Shown in pieces: positions 19,308 through 30,330 of a DNA stretch of 64,000 bases; position 1 is the stretch's first letter; every line of letters begins with the position of its first letter. The notes beneath the pieces were generated by a model. It searched no databases. It saw only the letters and a program-made list of their open reading frames with translations, and was not told the DNA's origin. Position numbers and translations under genes: made by a program. The DNA is taken from NCBI GenBank assembly GCA_033557465.1, contig CM066037.1, forward strand, positions 521,412,686-521,476,685. Reading direction: 5' to 3'. Source of the DNA: Ichthyophis bannanicus. Its lineage: Eukaryota; Chordata; Amphibia; Gymnophiona; Ichthyophiidae.

Positions 19308-20320
19308 ATGGGCAAGCGGAAGAAGAAGATCTTTTCTGTGAGTACCGTTAACCCGATGAAGGTGGTTAAAACTTTTGGTCCTATAGATAGGCATGTTGTT
19401 ATGATAGTGAAATCACCGGAGGATTCTGCCAGCCCATTGTTGGATAGTTGGGCCTCTCCATTGGACTCCTCGTTTAGTTTGGGGGTTCAAATCTCTGCTC
19501 CACAGCTCAACAATGGAACAGGGATTCCTGCTGAGCCCCCTCTGGAGTTGAGTTAGGCTATGCGGGATCAGGGTTCATCTTCCCCTGACTTGCCCTGCTC
19601 CTTGGCCAGGCGTGATTCTGGAGGGATGGTTCCCCTCCCGCGGATCGTTCAGGTCTCATTACTGGGCAATGTGTCAGGGAGTGTTCCTGAACTAGCTGTT
19701 GGTGATCAGAAATCTGATGCTACTTTAAAGGATTTATGGGTGGTAGTGTCTTGTATGGAGGCTTTCCTGCGGGGTACAATCTCTCAATTTGCTGACATTA
19801 CAGCTGAAACCGTAGCGAAACTAGTGCATGATAGTCAGTTGTCACTTGTTGAATCTAGATTGCAGAAAGTTCAGACACAAGGCTCCCAGGTTCAGGGCGC
19901 TTTGTCCACTGTCGGCAGGAAAACCTGGAAAATGCCCCTAGGTCTAGGAATCTTAGGTGTTTGAATTTTCCTATCACAAGATATCTTCTCCTTTGATCCT
20001 TTTTCGTCAATATTTGAAAGAGGTGTTGGGTTTTCAAGACCACACAACTATATCTTTTGAGAATATTTTTACTTGCCAAGAGGCTCGGGAGTTCCTCTGG
20101 CAGCAAGTGGAGAGCAGGGGGGTGGATTTAGTACCAGAAAGTCTAGATCTTTCAGCATTTTTGGAATCCTCTAGGGCAACACTACTTGTATCCTTTCATT
20201 AGGAATTGGAAAAAAATCTTTTTTTGAAATTGTATTTTTCAAAAAAGAATGAGTTATTTTGGGGACATAAGATTAATATTTTTCCAGATGTTTCCAGGAA
20301 GCTTGGGAGAAATCCACCAT
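19308..20320 (+). pseudogene. L1-type ORF1 relic (half-L1 copy 1)
   Basis: Begins MGKRKKKIFSVSTVNPMKV and GPIDRHVV, the counterpart of MGKRKTKTGLK and GPMDKHV in the other two copies. A predicted coiled-coil region follows (DLWVVVSCMEAFLRG). The RRM-start counterpart (RCLNFPITRY, shifted frame) and the C-terminal domain landmarks DLSAFLESSRATLLVSF and FWGHKINIFPDVSRK are visible. Stops at 19,555 and 19,962 and several frameshifts make it non-functional. L1 ORF1 proteins are RNA-binding chaperones that trimerise through the coiled coil. Confidence 0.7.
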
Positions 20321-20512
20321 GCCTGCGCTGGTGCCTTCCCGTTCTTCCAACGTACTCTCCTCAGTTCTACTTTTTTGCAGAGCCAACAGGATCTCTCCCT
20401 TTTACCGCTGAAGAATCATCACATACCTTCCTTTTTCCACTTAAATTCAGTATCGATCAATTCTACCTTTCCCTTTATTCTTTATTTCTCTAAAAAAAAA
20501 AAGTAGGCTTTT

Positions 20513-22260
20513 ACCTTTAGGACCTCGTGCCTTGTGGGCCTTGCCTATCCCTTTCCAATCATGGAAAAGCCCGCCAACAGCTTTAAAAAATGCACAAAAT
20601 GTTCAAGCACCATATTGATCACTGATAAGCTTGATTATAGTAACATAGTAAATGATGGCAGATAAAGACCAGTATGGTCCATCTAGTCTGCCCAGTAAGA
20701 TGGCTGGAGTAAGATGGCAGGAGTAGGTGCCACTCTGTGCAGGCCACCCCTCCCCATGTCTTTCTTTAGGGGTGAACCCACTGCTCCATGCAGGACACCC
20801 TTATTTGTTGAGAAGTTAGATGGTTCCGTTTATTTTGATTTTATTCTGTTGCTATAAATGGATCCATTGTGTCTGTCCCATGCCATTTTGAATTTTATTG
20901 GTGCCTTAAATGCCTCGGTCCTGACCACATCCCTCAAGAGTGCTCCCTATGCAAACAAATGACCAAAAGGGATCTGAGGAACTGGGCCAAAAGGTTCAGG
21001 GAGCTTTTTCCTTCGGACACAGTATCGTTGGCCTCGACTTATGGGGAGAAGAAATCAAAGAAGCCTTCTTCTCCGTCTTGCCCTCCAAAAGATAAGTCCA
21101 GACCCTGGGAACCCTCGGAGACTACAAAGGAACCGAGCCATAAGTCCAAGGACTCCTCCGATAAGCTTCAGGAATCAAGAGAATGTTCCCGTTTGCACTG
21201 AGAATTGTCCAGGATTTCGTCGGACTCAAGCCATAAGTCCAAGCATCCCAGGCGAGTGGACTTGTCCTCTAAAGCCCCAGTAGGGATTCAGGAGGTACCT
21301 GGGTTCTTGGCCTCTGTGAAACCTCTGATGCCATGCGCTGGTACGGTGATTCACAGCCCCTTTCTATCCATGGACCAGGCATTGTCTCCATCCTTGGACC
21401 AGCGGATGCTGTCCTTGGAAAGGACCTTAGCAGCTCTCCTGGCGGCATCAATACTACTGACACCAACAGCCCCAGAGAATCGGCTAGTGGCATCGACCTC
21501 AATCCAGCAGCCATACCCAATGGTACCATCGACATCGAAGCAAGGGCCTCAAGACATCGAGACTTTGGTTCCGGTATCGATACTATCACCATCCACGGAT
21601 CCCGCCTGGACGGTGCAGGGCTTCATCCCTAGGACATCGAGAAGCATTGACGTAATTCTTGACATCAGCACTGCCGATACTCACTGGAGTCTGATGTATC
21701 CAATTCCGATCACTGGTTGCTGGACTCCGATGACCTTTGGGACTTCACGTCGGAACCCTTGCCACCATCGGCCAGTACCCAAAGAAAATCCCATCCTGAG
21801 GACATGTCCTTTCAGGAATTCATCAGGCAGCATCGGAAACAGAAACGAGGGCGGAGGAGCTGGTGATCCTCCAGTACCAAGCAGCACCGAAAGAAGCCAC
21901 CATTCTGCCGGTGCACTGAATTTTCCATAATTTAATGCTACAAATGTGGGAGACTCTTCTTACCATATCCCCTATAAATCATTGTTTGGATACGATGTAT
22001 CGAGTGCCCGACTGCCCCACCTTTCAAAAACTACAGCTTCCTCACCATTCCATGCGCTGGATAAAGAGCGGGAAGAATCATGTTTCGATCCCTCCGGACC
22101 GTGAATCGAGGAATCTCGATTCTTTTACCCGATGCTCTTTTTAGGCATCGATGCTGGCTAGTAGAATAAATGCCTCCATCCTCTACATGGGGATTTTCCT
22201 GAAAGAACTGAACAAGGACTTGAAAGGATTCCTTCCTTTCCTCCCAGAGGAAAAATGACC
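20513..22260 (+). pseudogene. DIRS-like retrotransposon gag relic
   Basis: An ATG near 20,561 starts a Cys-bearing N-terminus (FKKCTKCSS). A CR1 tail at 20,638-20,886 interrupts it. The frame resumes as CLKCLGPDHIPQECSLCKQM, then a basic Ser/Lys-rich stretch (SHKSKDSS, SHKSKHPRR). Later sections read TISPINHCLDTMYRVPDCPT and DRESRNLDSFTR, resembling the WxxPxSxxPxxxRxxxxYxVP region of vertebrate DIRS gag proteins. Stops at 21,199 and 21,930 and frameshifts break it. No RT or tyrosine recombinase remains. The right boundary with the CR1 at 22,262 is approximate. It could instead belong to another gag group. Confidence 0.5.
20638..20886 (-). mobile_element. 5'-truncated CR1 tail nested in the DIRS-like gag
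   Basis: Same element as 6,996-7,299. The minus strand ends CTGGTCTTTATCTGCCATCA, then TTTACTATGTTACTAT. It starts near the AAAATTCAAAATGGCATGGG end of ORF2. It carries a small internal duplication (AGATGGCTGGAGTA and AGATGGCAGGAGTA). Confidence 0.8.
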
Positions 22261-22261
22261 A

Positions 22262-23127
22262 GCCTTTCAGGCTGTCCTCTCCCATAGTCTCATAGATGAG
22301 GGGTCTTACGTGTGCACTAGGTGCAAGGAGCTCTTTGCTCTCAGGGAACAAGTCCAATCTCTGGAGACTAGAGGAGCAGACTTGGAGGACATAAGGAAAC
22401 AGAGAGGTACATAGACGAGACCTACAGGGATATAGTCCTGAAGTCCCACCTCCAGTCTGGCAGCATCCCTGATGCCATGGAGGAGAGCGGTCAAGTGACA
22501 GGACAGCATCACCCCGGTGTGGCAGGAAGTGATCCTATAGCTAGGAGCTGTCCTCCAGGTGATGTAAAACTCTCTCGCACAGGAAATTTCTCCAGGGCCA
22601 TGTGCCCATGAGGGAAGGGTTGGGACAGCCATTATAGTTGGTGATTCGATCATTAGGCATGTAGATAGCTGGGTGGCTGGTGGACATGAGGATCGCTTGG
22701 TGACATGCCTGCCTGGTGCGAAGGTAGCGGACCTCACACGCCACCTAGACAAGGTCTTAGATAGTGCTGGGAAGGAGTCTGCTTTCTTGGTACAAGTTGG
22801 TACCAGTGACATAGGAAAATGTGGTAGGGAGGTTCTGGAGGCTAAATTTAGGTTTTTAGGTAGGAAGTTGAAATCCAGAACTTCCAGGGTAGCATTCTCC
22901 AAAATGTTTCCTGTTCCAAACGCAAGACCCAAAAGGCAGGCAGAGCTCCGGAGTCTCAATGCATGGATGAGACGATGGTGCAAGGGTGAGGGTTTTGGAT
23001 TTGTTAGGAACTGGGGAAGATTCTGGGGAAAGGAGGGGCTCTTCCGAAGGGATGTGTTCCCCTTAACCGGGATGGAACCAGGCTGTTGGCATTAACCTTT
23101 AAAAAGGAGATAGAGCAGCTTTTAAAC
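22262..23127 (+). pseudogene. CR1-d ORF1 with SGNH-esterase domain
   Basis: The N-terminal part has a C-x2-C motif (CTRCKELFALREQ) followed by a short heptad-like stretch. After decayed sequence comes the CR1 ORF1 esterase: block I VGDSIIRH, then LPGAKVADLTRHLDKVL. The block III position reads GTSDIG where the intact copy has GTNDIG, so the oxyanion-hole Asn is changed to Ser. The final DGLHLNRDG block V is frameshifted. Frames before 22,600 contain stops. Known role of the family: ORF1 RNA-binding/esterase protein of CR1, of uncertain enzymatic need. Confidence 0.8.
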
Positions 23128-23360
23128 TAGATAATATGGGAGAGCCGACAGTCGCCCAAGAGTGCATGGTTCTGAACAATGTATCCTTGAAGGATACTAC
23201 CAAAAAAATAAAGTTAGGGCAAATCAGCAGAGGGGTTCCAATAAAGACAAAAGTAGCCCAAATGGCCTTGAGTACGGAGCAGACAGAGTTTAAAGATTCC
23301 AAATGACCCCTGCCTACCAATAGCCAGATTAATATGAGCAAAATACAGTCTCTAAAATGA

Positions 23361-23959
23361 CAGAGATGATCAATTTCACATATTCAGCACCCACCCAATG
23401 GAAAAACCTACCATACGCACTAAGAGCCAACAATGACCTAAACGATTTCTGGAAGAACCTAAAAACCTACCTATTCCAGGAATATTACAACATGTCCTGA
23501 TGCAACTGTACACAAATGCTATGTAAATGACCTGAAACACATGTAAATACTACTATTCAGCACTTGTAAAGTGCCACGCACACAGCGCTGCACAGCTGAC
23601 CTACAAGAGGTAGCCAACATACAAGAGACAGTCCCTGCCCGTCAGAGTCAAGCTCATCGGAGCTTACAATCTAGTTAGAACAAAACATAAGTTAGAACAG
23701 TATAGAGCATTAGTCAGTATGTATGAATATGTATATAAACTTGCTTCATCAGTTTGAAAGCTGTAAATAGATATAATCATACAAATATCATATTGTATAT
23801 AACCATACAAATACATAACCATACAAATACCATATTGTACAATTTTAATCCTGTGCCTAAAATGTACAAAATGTTGCTGTGTAAATTTTTCAATGTAAAC
23901 TGCTACTGGTCGCTGGAAGAAGTGGTATATAAATGTAACCAAATAAATAAATAAATAAA
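23361..23959 (+). mobile_element. L2 LINE 3' end inserted in CR1-d
   Basis: It starts with L2 C-terminal codons (PTQWKNLPYALRANNDLNDF, then WKNLKTYLFQEYYN). It continues through a 3' UTR containing GGAGCTTACAATCTAGTTAG and ends GTGGTATATAAATGTAACC, then AAATAAATAAATAAA. CR1 sequence resumes at AAAATGCTTGTATG, so AAAATG is repeated at both edges. AT-rich repeats occupy 23,715-23,830. Confidence 0.8.
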
Positions 23960-25555
23960 ATGCTTGTATGCAAATGCTAGAAGTCTAAAAAATAAGATGG
24001 GAGAGTTAGAATATGTAGCACTAAATGAGAGGTTAGATATGATTGGAATCTCAGAGATATGGTGGAAGGAGGTCAACAAGTGGGACACTGTGATACCTGG
24101 GTACAAACTATATCGTAATGATAGAGATGATCAATTTAGTGAAGGTTGTGCTCTATGTTAGAAAGGGCATTGAGTCAGAAAGAATTAAAGTTTTGCAGGA
24201 ACCAAAATTGCTGTAGAACCTCTATGGATTGAAATTCCATGTAAAAAGAGGAAGACGATGGCAGTGGTGGTGTACTATCGACTGCCTGGCCAGAATAAAC
24301 AAATGGTTGATGAAATGCTCAAAGAAATCAGGGAGGCTAACAAAAGTTACAGCACAGTAATAATAATGGGTGATTTCAATTACCCTGGTATTGATTGGGT
24401 CAGTGTCACATGCTAGGGAGATAAAGTTTCTAGATGAAATAAATTACTGCTTCTTAGAGCAGCTGGTTCATGAACCGACCAGAGGGGAAGCCATTTTGGA
24501 CCTAGTCCTTGGTGGAAAACCAGATCTGGTACAAAAAATAAGGGTGTTGGGGCCACTTGGCAACAGTGATCATAGCATGATCACGTTTGATTTAATTAAT
24601 GGAGGAGGGATGGTAAGGAAATCCACAGTACTACCTTTTAACTTCTGAAAGGGAGACTATGATAAAATGAGGAAAATAGTTAAGAAAAAACTAAAAGGAG
24701 CAGTTGCAAAGGTTAGAGACTTACATCAAGCTTGGGTGTTGTTTAAAAATACTATCTTGGAAGACCAGACCAGCTGTATTCCAAGTTTTAAGAAAAGTGG
24801 AAGGAAGGTTGTTGCCAAAAAAGGCATCTTTCAGGAAATGGAAAAAATAGCCAAATGACGAAAACTGGAAACAGCACAAGCACTGGCAAGTTAAATGCAA
24901 GGCATTGATAAGGCAGGCAAAGAGAGAATTTGAGAAGAAGCTTGCTGTGGAAGTAAAAACTCGTAATAAAGACTTTTTCAAGTATATTCGTAGCAAAAAA
25001 CTTGTGAGAGAGTCAGTTGGACCATTAGATGATAGAGGGGTAAAAGGGGCACTAAGAGGGAACAAGGCCATAGCGGAGAGACTGAATGACTTCTTTGCTT
25101 TGGTCTTTACTAAGGAAGATGTAGGGATGTTGCCCATGACTGAAGTGGTATTTAAAGGTGATACTGCAGAAGAGTTGAAAGAAATATCGATACACCGGGA
25201 AGAAGTATTACAACTATTTGATAAACTGAAGAGTAGCAAATCACCTGGGCCGGATGATATACATCCAAGGGTGTTGAAAGAACTGAAATATGATATTGCA
25301 GACCTGCTATGAGTAATCTGTAAACTATCATTAAAATCATCTGTAATACTTGAAGATTGGAGGATGGCCAGTGTAACACCAATTTTTAAAAAGGGTTCCA
25401 GGGGTGATCCGGGAAACTACAGACTGATGAGCCTGATGTCAGTACCGTGAAAAATGGTAGAAACCATCATAAAGAACGAAATTACTGAACATGTAGATAG
25501 TCATGGTTTAATGGGAGACAACCAACATGGCTTTAGACAAGGAAGATCTTGTTTT
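23960..25555 (+). pseudogene. CR1-d ORF2, endonuclease to RT
   Basis: Collinear with the intact CR1 ORF2. It reads YANARSLKNKMGELEYVAL, GISEIWWKE, MGDFNYPGIDW, EPTRGEAILDLVLGG, NSDHSMITFDL, the linker, SSKSPGPDDIHPRVLKEL, and the RT entry up to QGRSC at about 25,550. Stops and small deletions occur at about 24,160, 24,410, 24,650 and 25,310. The remaining RT is replaced by a rearranged segment (25,556-25,752). Confidence 0.88.
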
Positions 25556-25752
25556 TAGTAAGACACTGCCTCCTATCCCATGACTTTTTAGTTTTGCCAA
25601 AAGTCTCTGATGAGGGACCTTGTTAAAGGCTTTCTGAAAGTCCAGATACACTATATCAACCGACTGTCTACCTGTTTATTCACACCTTCAAAGAAACAAT
25701 AGATTAGTGTGCGAATAAACAGGTAGACAAAGGCGAGTCAGTTGATATAGTG
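25556..25752. repeat. Inverted (foldback) CR1 segment
   Basis: Bases 25,556-25,712 are CR1 RT sequence in minus orientation (reverse of LTNLL...IGGSVL codons). From 25,713 the plus-strand version of part of the same segment follows (GAATAAACAGGTAGACAAAG, then AGTCAGTTGATATAGTG). The two overlap in content and form a foldback. Confidence 0.7.
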
Positions 25753-26172
25753 CAGGCATGACCAACTTCGAACAGGTCGTGATCTACTTTTTCTGGCCAA
25801 AAGTGCCGGTGATCTACCACCATGAAAATAAAATGTCAAATTAGTTTCAAATTAAATTTTAACCCAATAAAGTTGGAGAATCCCCTCCTCCCCCCATTTT
25901 TAATGAACCTTCTGTCATTTACTTGGATATGATCAGCTGTTAAGCAAATTAAGCAAAAACAAAACAGAGAGACAAAGATCCAGTAAGAACTGCGAGGGGA
26001 AATGGAAAGTACATTTTTTCTTAAAGTTTTATTGAGTAATAACGTTAACTATCTTAATAACTTTCTTTAACTTTTATTGAGTAATTTGTGTTAAATTTAG
26101 GTCGCGTATTGATCCAGGCTGATCTTGCACAATCTTGTGGGGAGATGGGACACCTGCAGAGGTGATGCAAAG
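25753..26172. other. hAT-like sequence of uncertain identity
   Basis: It begins CAGGCATGACCAACTTCGAA, then AGGTCGTGATCTAC, which resembles a hAT terminus. No ORF is present and no matching right terminus is certain. It is interrupted by the MITE at 26,173 and resumes briefly to about 26,560. Confidence 0.35.
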
Positions 26173-26535
26173 CACTGTTCCCTCTAAGCTGTGTGCGTGC
26201 ACACACCTCGCCGAGCGAGCGCACATACTTTACAACAGAGCGCACAAAAATTACAGCTCTGATTCTGATAGAAAACAACACAAACGTCTTAAAATGTAAA
26301 AGTTATGATTGTAATTACTAGAAATTTCCCGCTTCATTTAGTAATCGTCTATTTTCATTTAATTTGATTAAAATCAATGTGGTGTACATACTGTATTCTG
26401 ACGTGTAGTCAAATTTTAAAGTATATAACTCCGAGTGTCGTTATGTGGTGCACAAAAATTTAACCTTCCTTCAAAAGCTGCACACAGCTGATAATTTATG
26501 CGCACACAGCCTACAGAAAATTAGAGGGAACATTG
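26173..26535. mobile_element. hAT-type MITE, 363 bp
   Basis: Left end CACTGTTCCCTCTA and right end TAGAGGGAACATTG are inverted repeats (13 of 14). An 8-bp duplication ATGCAAAG flanks it (26,165-26,172 and 26,536-26,543), the hAT signature. Subterminal GTGTGCGTGCACACAC-like and GCGCACACAGC repeats are present. No transposase. Confidence 0.88.
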
Positions 26536-26569
26536 ATGCAAAGCCCGCATTGGGTTAACTGGTACCAAT

Positions 26570-27463
26570 GTGAAACATCTAGGAGAGGGATTTCTCTTAA
26601 ATGTCAACATACAGGGGGTCTCTACCTATGCTCTGCTTGACTCTGGGGCCGACCAAAGCATGGTGTCACGAAAGCTTTGGCAGGCAATTGAGGCCCAGGA
26701 TGAATCTCGCCAGAGGAAGCCGGAAGGGCAGGTCCAAATTAGGTGCATACATGGAGCTGCCTCTTTCTACCCTGTATACAAAGTGGTGATAAAAGGGTTG
26801 GGGATGCAGAAAGAAGTTCTCGTGGTAGTGGTTCCAAAACTACCCTATGATTTAGTATTGGGAAGGGATTGGCCCCAATTTAGGGAAGGATTAGAGAAAG
26901 GCCTTGGGAGAAAAGGGGAGGGGATGATGACGATGGTCCCCAGGCCTCTTTTTGGGAACCCCTGAAAGCCAAGCGAGAACCCAGGGAAAGAACCCCTGGG
27001 AAGTGTTGCTCCCCTTAAACAGAAGTTTATATTAAAATTTTGTAAGGTATCCGAGAAGCCCCAGGCTCCCAGGAGGGCGTCCCCGCAAGCCGGGGGATAT
27101 GATTTATGCAGCGCCAAAGATCGGGTGATACCCAGCCGTGGAAAGGCTCTCATTGAGACCAGCCTTCAGATGGAGATGCCCGTAGGATGTTATGGTCGGA
27201 TAGCACTGCGATCGGGTCTGGCTCGGAAATATTTCCTGGACGTCGGGGCTGGGGTGATCGACCCTGATTATAGAGGGAGTGTAAAGGTATTACTGTTTAA
27301 TTTTGGCAGTGAAGACTACCATGTGAAGGTGGGAGACTGGATTGCCCAGCTGCTGTGCGAGAGAGTAGGGTTTCCCCCACTGGAAGAAGTGCCCATGTTG
27401 TCTCCTATGGAACGAGGAGCCTCTGGATTTGGTTCCACCGGATGGGCCGGGATGAAAAGCTGA
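26570..27463 (+). pseudogene. Protease and dUTPase of the second Ty3-like copy
   Basis: The frame 26,570-26,965 holds an aspartic protease with ALLDSGADQSM and LVLGRDWPQF. It ends at a TGA and the intervening linker is short. The frame 27,125-27,463 carries dUTPase motif II (IALRSGLAR), motif III (GVIDPDYRG), motif IV (VGDWIAQLL) and motif V (RGASGFGSTG) in one uninterrupted frame. This shows that the shift in the minus-strand element is a private mutation. Motif I lies just before 27,125 (YDLCSAKD). dUTPases hydrolyse dUTP and limit uracil in reverse transcripts. Protease-dUTPase distance is below 90 codons, so no integrase fits there. Confidence 0.85.
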
Positions 27464-29187
27464 CAGCCACCTGTGGAGAGAGAATGGAGGAGACTGAGAA
27501 GGACGACCTGGGACCTCAAGTGGCAGACTGCAGAAAGAACCTGGAGCCCCAAGTAGGGGAAGAACTATCGTTGGTCCAGAGACGGGATCTGGCTTGACTA
27601 TTGGAGAGGTTCCCAGATGTACTGACCCCGATCCCGGGTGAAACCCGACTGGTGGCGCATGAGATCCTGACGCCACCGGGGAAGGTGGTCAGACAATGAC
27701 CCTACCGCCTACCAGAAGCTAAAAAGCAGGAGGTTGTGGCACAGGTGCGTGAGATGTTGGCGATGGGTGTCATTGAAGAATCAAGGAGCCCGTGGTGCAG
27801 TCCCATTGTTCTGGTTCCAAAACCGGATGGTACATTACACTTCTGTATAGATTTCAGACAGATAAATGCCATCTTGGTATTCGACGCTTACCCGATGCCC
27901 CGTATCGAGGAGCTTTTGGACCGCTTGGGGCAGGCCCAGTTTTTGACCACCCTAGACATGACAAAGGGGTACTGGCAGATTCCGTTGACTAGGGAATCTC
28001 GGCCGAAGACTGCCTTCAGCACCCCGATTGGGCTATTCCAGTTTAAGAGGATGCCCTTTGGCCTTCACGGCGCCGCGGTGACCTGCCAGAGACTGGTGTA
28101 TCAAGTCCTGTGTCCTCATCAAGAATATGCTTTCGCATATATGGATGATATTATTATCCACAGTTGTAGTTGGGTAGAACATATCCCGAGGGTTGAAGCC
28201 GTCCTGCGATCTATGAGGCAGGCAGGCCTCACCCTGAACCCGAGCAAGTGTGCCTTCGCCAAGCGGGAAGTGAAATACCTGGGGCATATGGTAGGATGGG
28301 GAAGGATTAAGCCCTTGATTGACAAAGTGGACAGCATCAAGAACTTTCCCCGTCCCACAACAAAGAAGCAATTAAGAAGCTTTCTAGGCCTGATTGGCTA
28401 TTACAGGAAGTTCCTAGCACGCTTTGCGGAAGAAAGCTCCATCTTTACGGACATGTTAATAAAGAATTGCCCCAATCAACTCCGTTGGACCCCGGAGGCG
28501 GAGAGGGTTTTCAACTGATTAAAAGAGCAGCTATGCACAGCCCCGGTATTACGCGGGGTGGATTTCACGCAGCCCTTCATTGTACAGACGGATGCCTCAG
28601 AGGTAGGCTTAGGGGCTGTCTTGTCCCAAAAGCATGAAGGAAATGAGCATCCTATGATGTTCCTTAGTAGGAAGTTGTCCTCGGCAGAGCAACACTACTC
28701 TACTATTGAGAAAGAGTGCCTCGCCATCAAATGGGCAATAGAGACCCTCCGGTTCTACCTCACCGGACAAACATTCCTGCTAGTTACTGATCACGCACCC
28801 TTGAAGTGGCTCCAACAGATGCAGAACCATGATGCACGATTAACCAGATGGTACATGGCCCTGCAAGCTTTTGATTTTAAGGTAGAGCATCGGGCAGGGA
28901 AGCTACACCACAATGCAGATGCCTTATCCAGGATTACGGACTGTTCGGAGGAGCTTCAACAACCTCCACCAGCCCGTAATATCTTGAGTAGGGGGGTATG
29001 TGGCAAGGAGGCCTATCCGGAGTCCGGGGGAGGACAAAGAGACAGGGAATTCACCCTAGTAAAGGGCCCCCTTTCACCAAATCAGGGTAGGAAAGCCACA
29101 ACCACCTCCAGGAATCAGAAAACTTCCACGTGGCCCACATTTCATGCTTCCCCTAGTGGAATGAAGGGGAGAGGATACAGAGCCTAG
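27464..29187 (+). pseudogene. RT and RNase H of the second Ty3-like copy
   Basis: Reading on in the pol frame, RT motifs include FCIDFRQINA, LTTLDMTKGYWQIPL, FGLHGAAVT and catalytic YMDD (in AYMDDIIIHS), then SFLGLIGYYRKF. RNase H follows from 28,558 with VQTDASEVGLGAV, IEKECLAIKWAIE, TDHAPLKWL and HNADALSR. In-frame stops at 27,596, 27,697 and 28,516 are all TGA. The frame crosses the polypurine tract at about 28,990 and continues into the LTR. Nothing resembling integrase is present. Confidence 0.88.
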
Positions 29188-30330
29188 AACCCCTATGGCA
29201 GTGAATGCTCCAAGCACTCAGATGCCCAAAGTCAGGCTGATTGCCGTCACCTGAGTAGGGAGGAGTTGGAGCTAGAGCCCTGAAAGTATTAACCTAGGCC
29301 AGAGTATGAGAGAAGGGGAGGAGAAGCAGGAAGCCAGGCTGCCACAAGCAGAGGCAAAGATGCAAGCAAGGGAAGCTTGACTAGTTCTGAGCAGAGCAGA
29401 GGAGCTGAGCTTCCAGGAGAAGAGAGTGCTATTTGGCATATAGCACGTCTGCAGGAGAGTTTGGAGCCAGGAACAAGAGAGACTCCAAGATCCCCCGGGA
29501 GGCTGTTAGCTGAGCACTGTGAGCAAGACGGGGAGTCAGAACCCATGCAGCTGGGAGAGCCCGAGGTGAAACTGAATGATGAGGACACTCCCATTGACTG
29601 TTCCTTTTGCCAAGCTTTAAACCTGGGAACGTAGAGAAAGCAAGCCAGTCCTGAAAGAAAGTCTTCCAGGAAAAAGGTACCCATATTCCACAAGCAGGGT
29701 GGCCGTGATTCCCATGTGTTTGTAATGGGGAAGTTTATGAGGACTAAGGAGCAAGCCTGGAACTGTGATAAGCTTGTTAATCACCTGCTACTGGAATGAG
29801 GACACTGGGGTAAGCTAAAGTAGCTATTAGAACAAAGCTTTCTTTTGCCCCTGAATTATATCTGTTTACTTGGATGGGAGCCAAGAAAGGTTGGAAGCTG
29901 AATAGAAGCTAAACTACCACAGACTTTAAATGTGATTTTGTTTTTGTGCTTTAGCCAGCAAGGCAAAAAGGGAATGCAATATTCTTGCTGGTAAAGACTG
30001 TGTATCCTGAACTATAGAGAACCTTTAAACAGTCATTTATGTGTTTGGGTGTGTTTTTGGACAATGCTCTACTTCCAAGAGTCCTGAACAAATAATCCTG
30101 TATGTGGTAAGACCGAACCATTGTGTACAAAATAAATTTCTGTCATTTGCCTTACCTCTTGAGCCTGACTACAACTTTCTGTCTGATGCACCCATACAGC
30201 TAAACAAAGACTACATTTCCCAGAGGGCACTGTGGGGAAATAGTTTGAAAAAGCTGAAAAAGCGGATAGCAGAAAGTTCCTCTAAAAACCACGCCCCTCT
30301 AAGCTAGAGGCGAGTGGTGGTGGCGTGACA
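28999..30330 (+). repeat. 3' LTR 'D' of the second Ty3-like copy (1,332 bp)
   Basis: Starts TGTGGCAAGGAGG directly after the tract GAGTAGGGGGGTA and ends GGTGGCGTGACA. AATAAA lies at about 30,130. The LTR ORF is decayed. A surviving frame at 29,377-29,634 ends in DTPIDCSFCQALNLGT and stop, the counterpart of the MDC ending of the other LTR ORFs. Confidence 0.85.

Larger units (their letters stand above)
18742..20512 (+). mobile_element. Half-L1 copy 1: tandem 5' units, ORF1, poly(A)
   Basis: A 5' region with two related units (starting 18,748 and 19,064; the first is split by a SINE) is followed by an L1-type ORF1 relic (from 19,308). An A-rich end follows at about 20,493-20,505. The copy loses similarity to the other two after about 20,320. 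No ORF2 sequence follows; a DIRS-like gag begins directly after. It is older and more decayed than the copies at 51,585 and 58,589. Confidence 0.65.
26560..30330 (+). mobile_element. Second Ty3-like copy, 5'-truncated, with 3' LTR
   Basis: Begins at the protease end of gag-pro and continues through dUTPase, RT and RNase H into a polypurine tract and a 1,332-bp LTR (28,999-30,330). It shares gene order with the element at 8,643-15,444, but protein differences are plentiful, so it represents another subfamily. Again no integrase lies between protease and RT or after RNase H. Gag, 5' LTR and primer site are lost. Confidence 0.85.
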
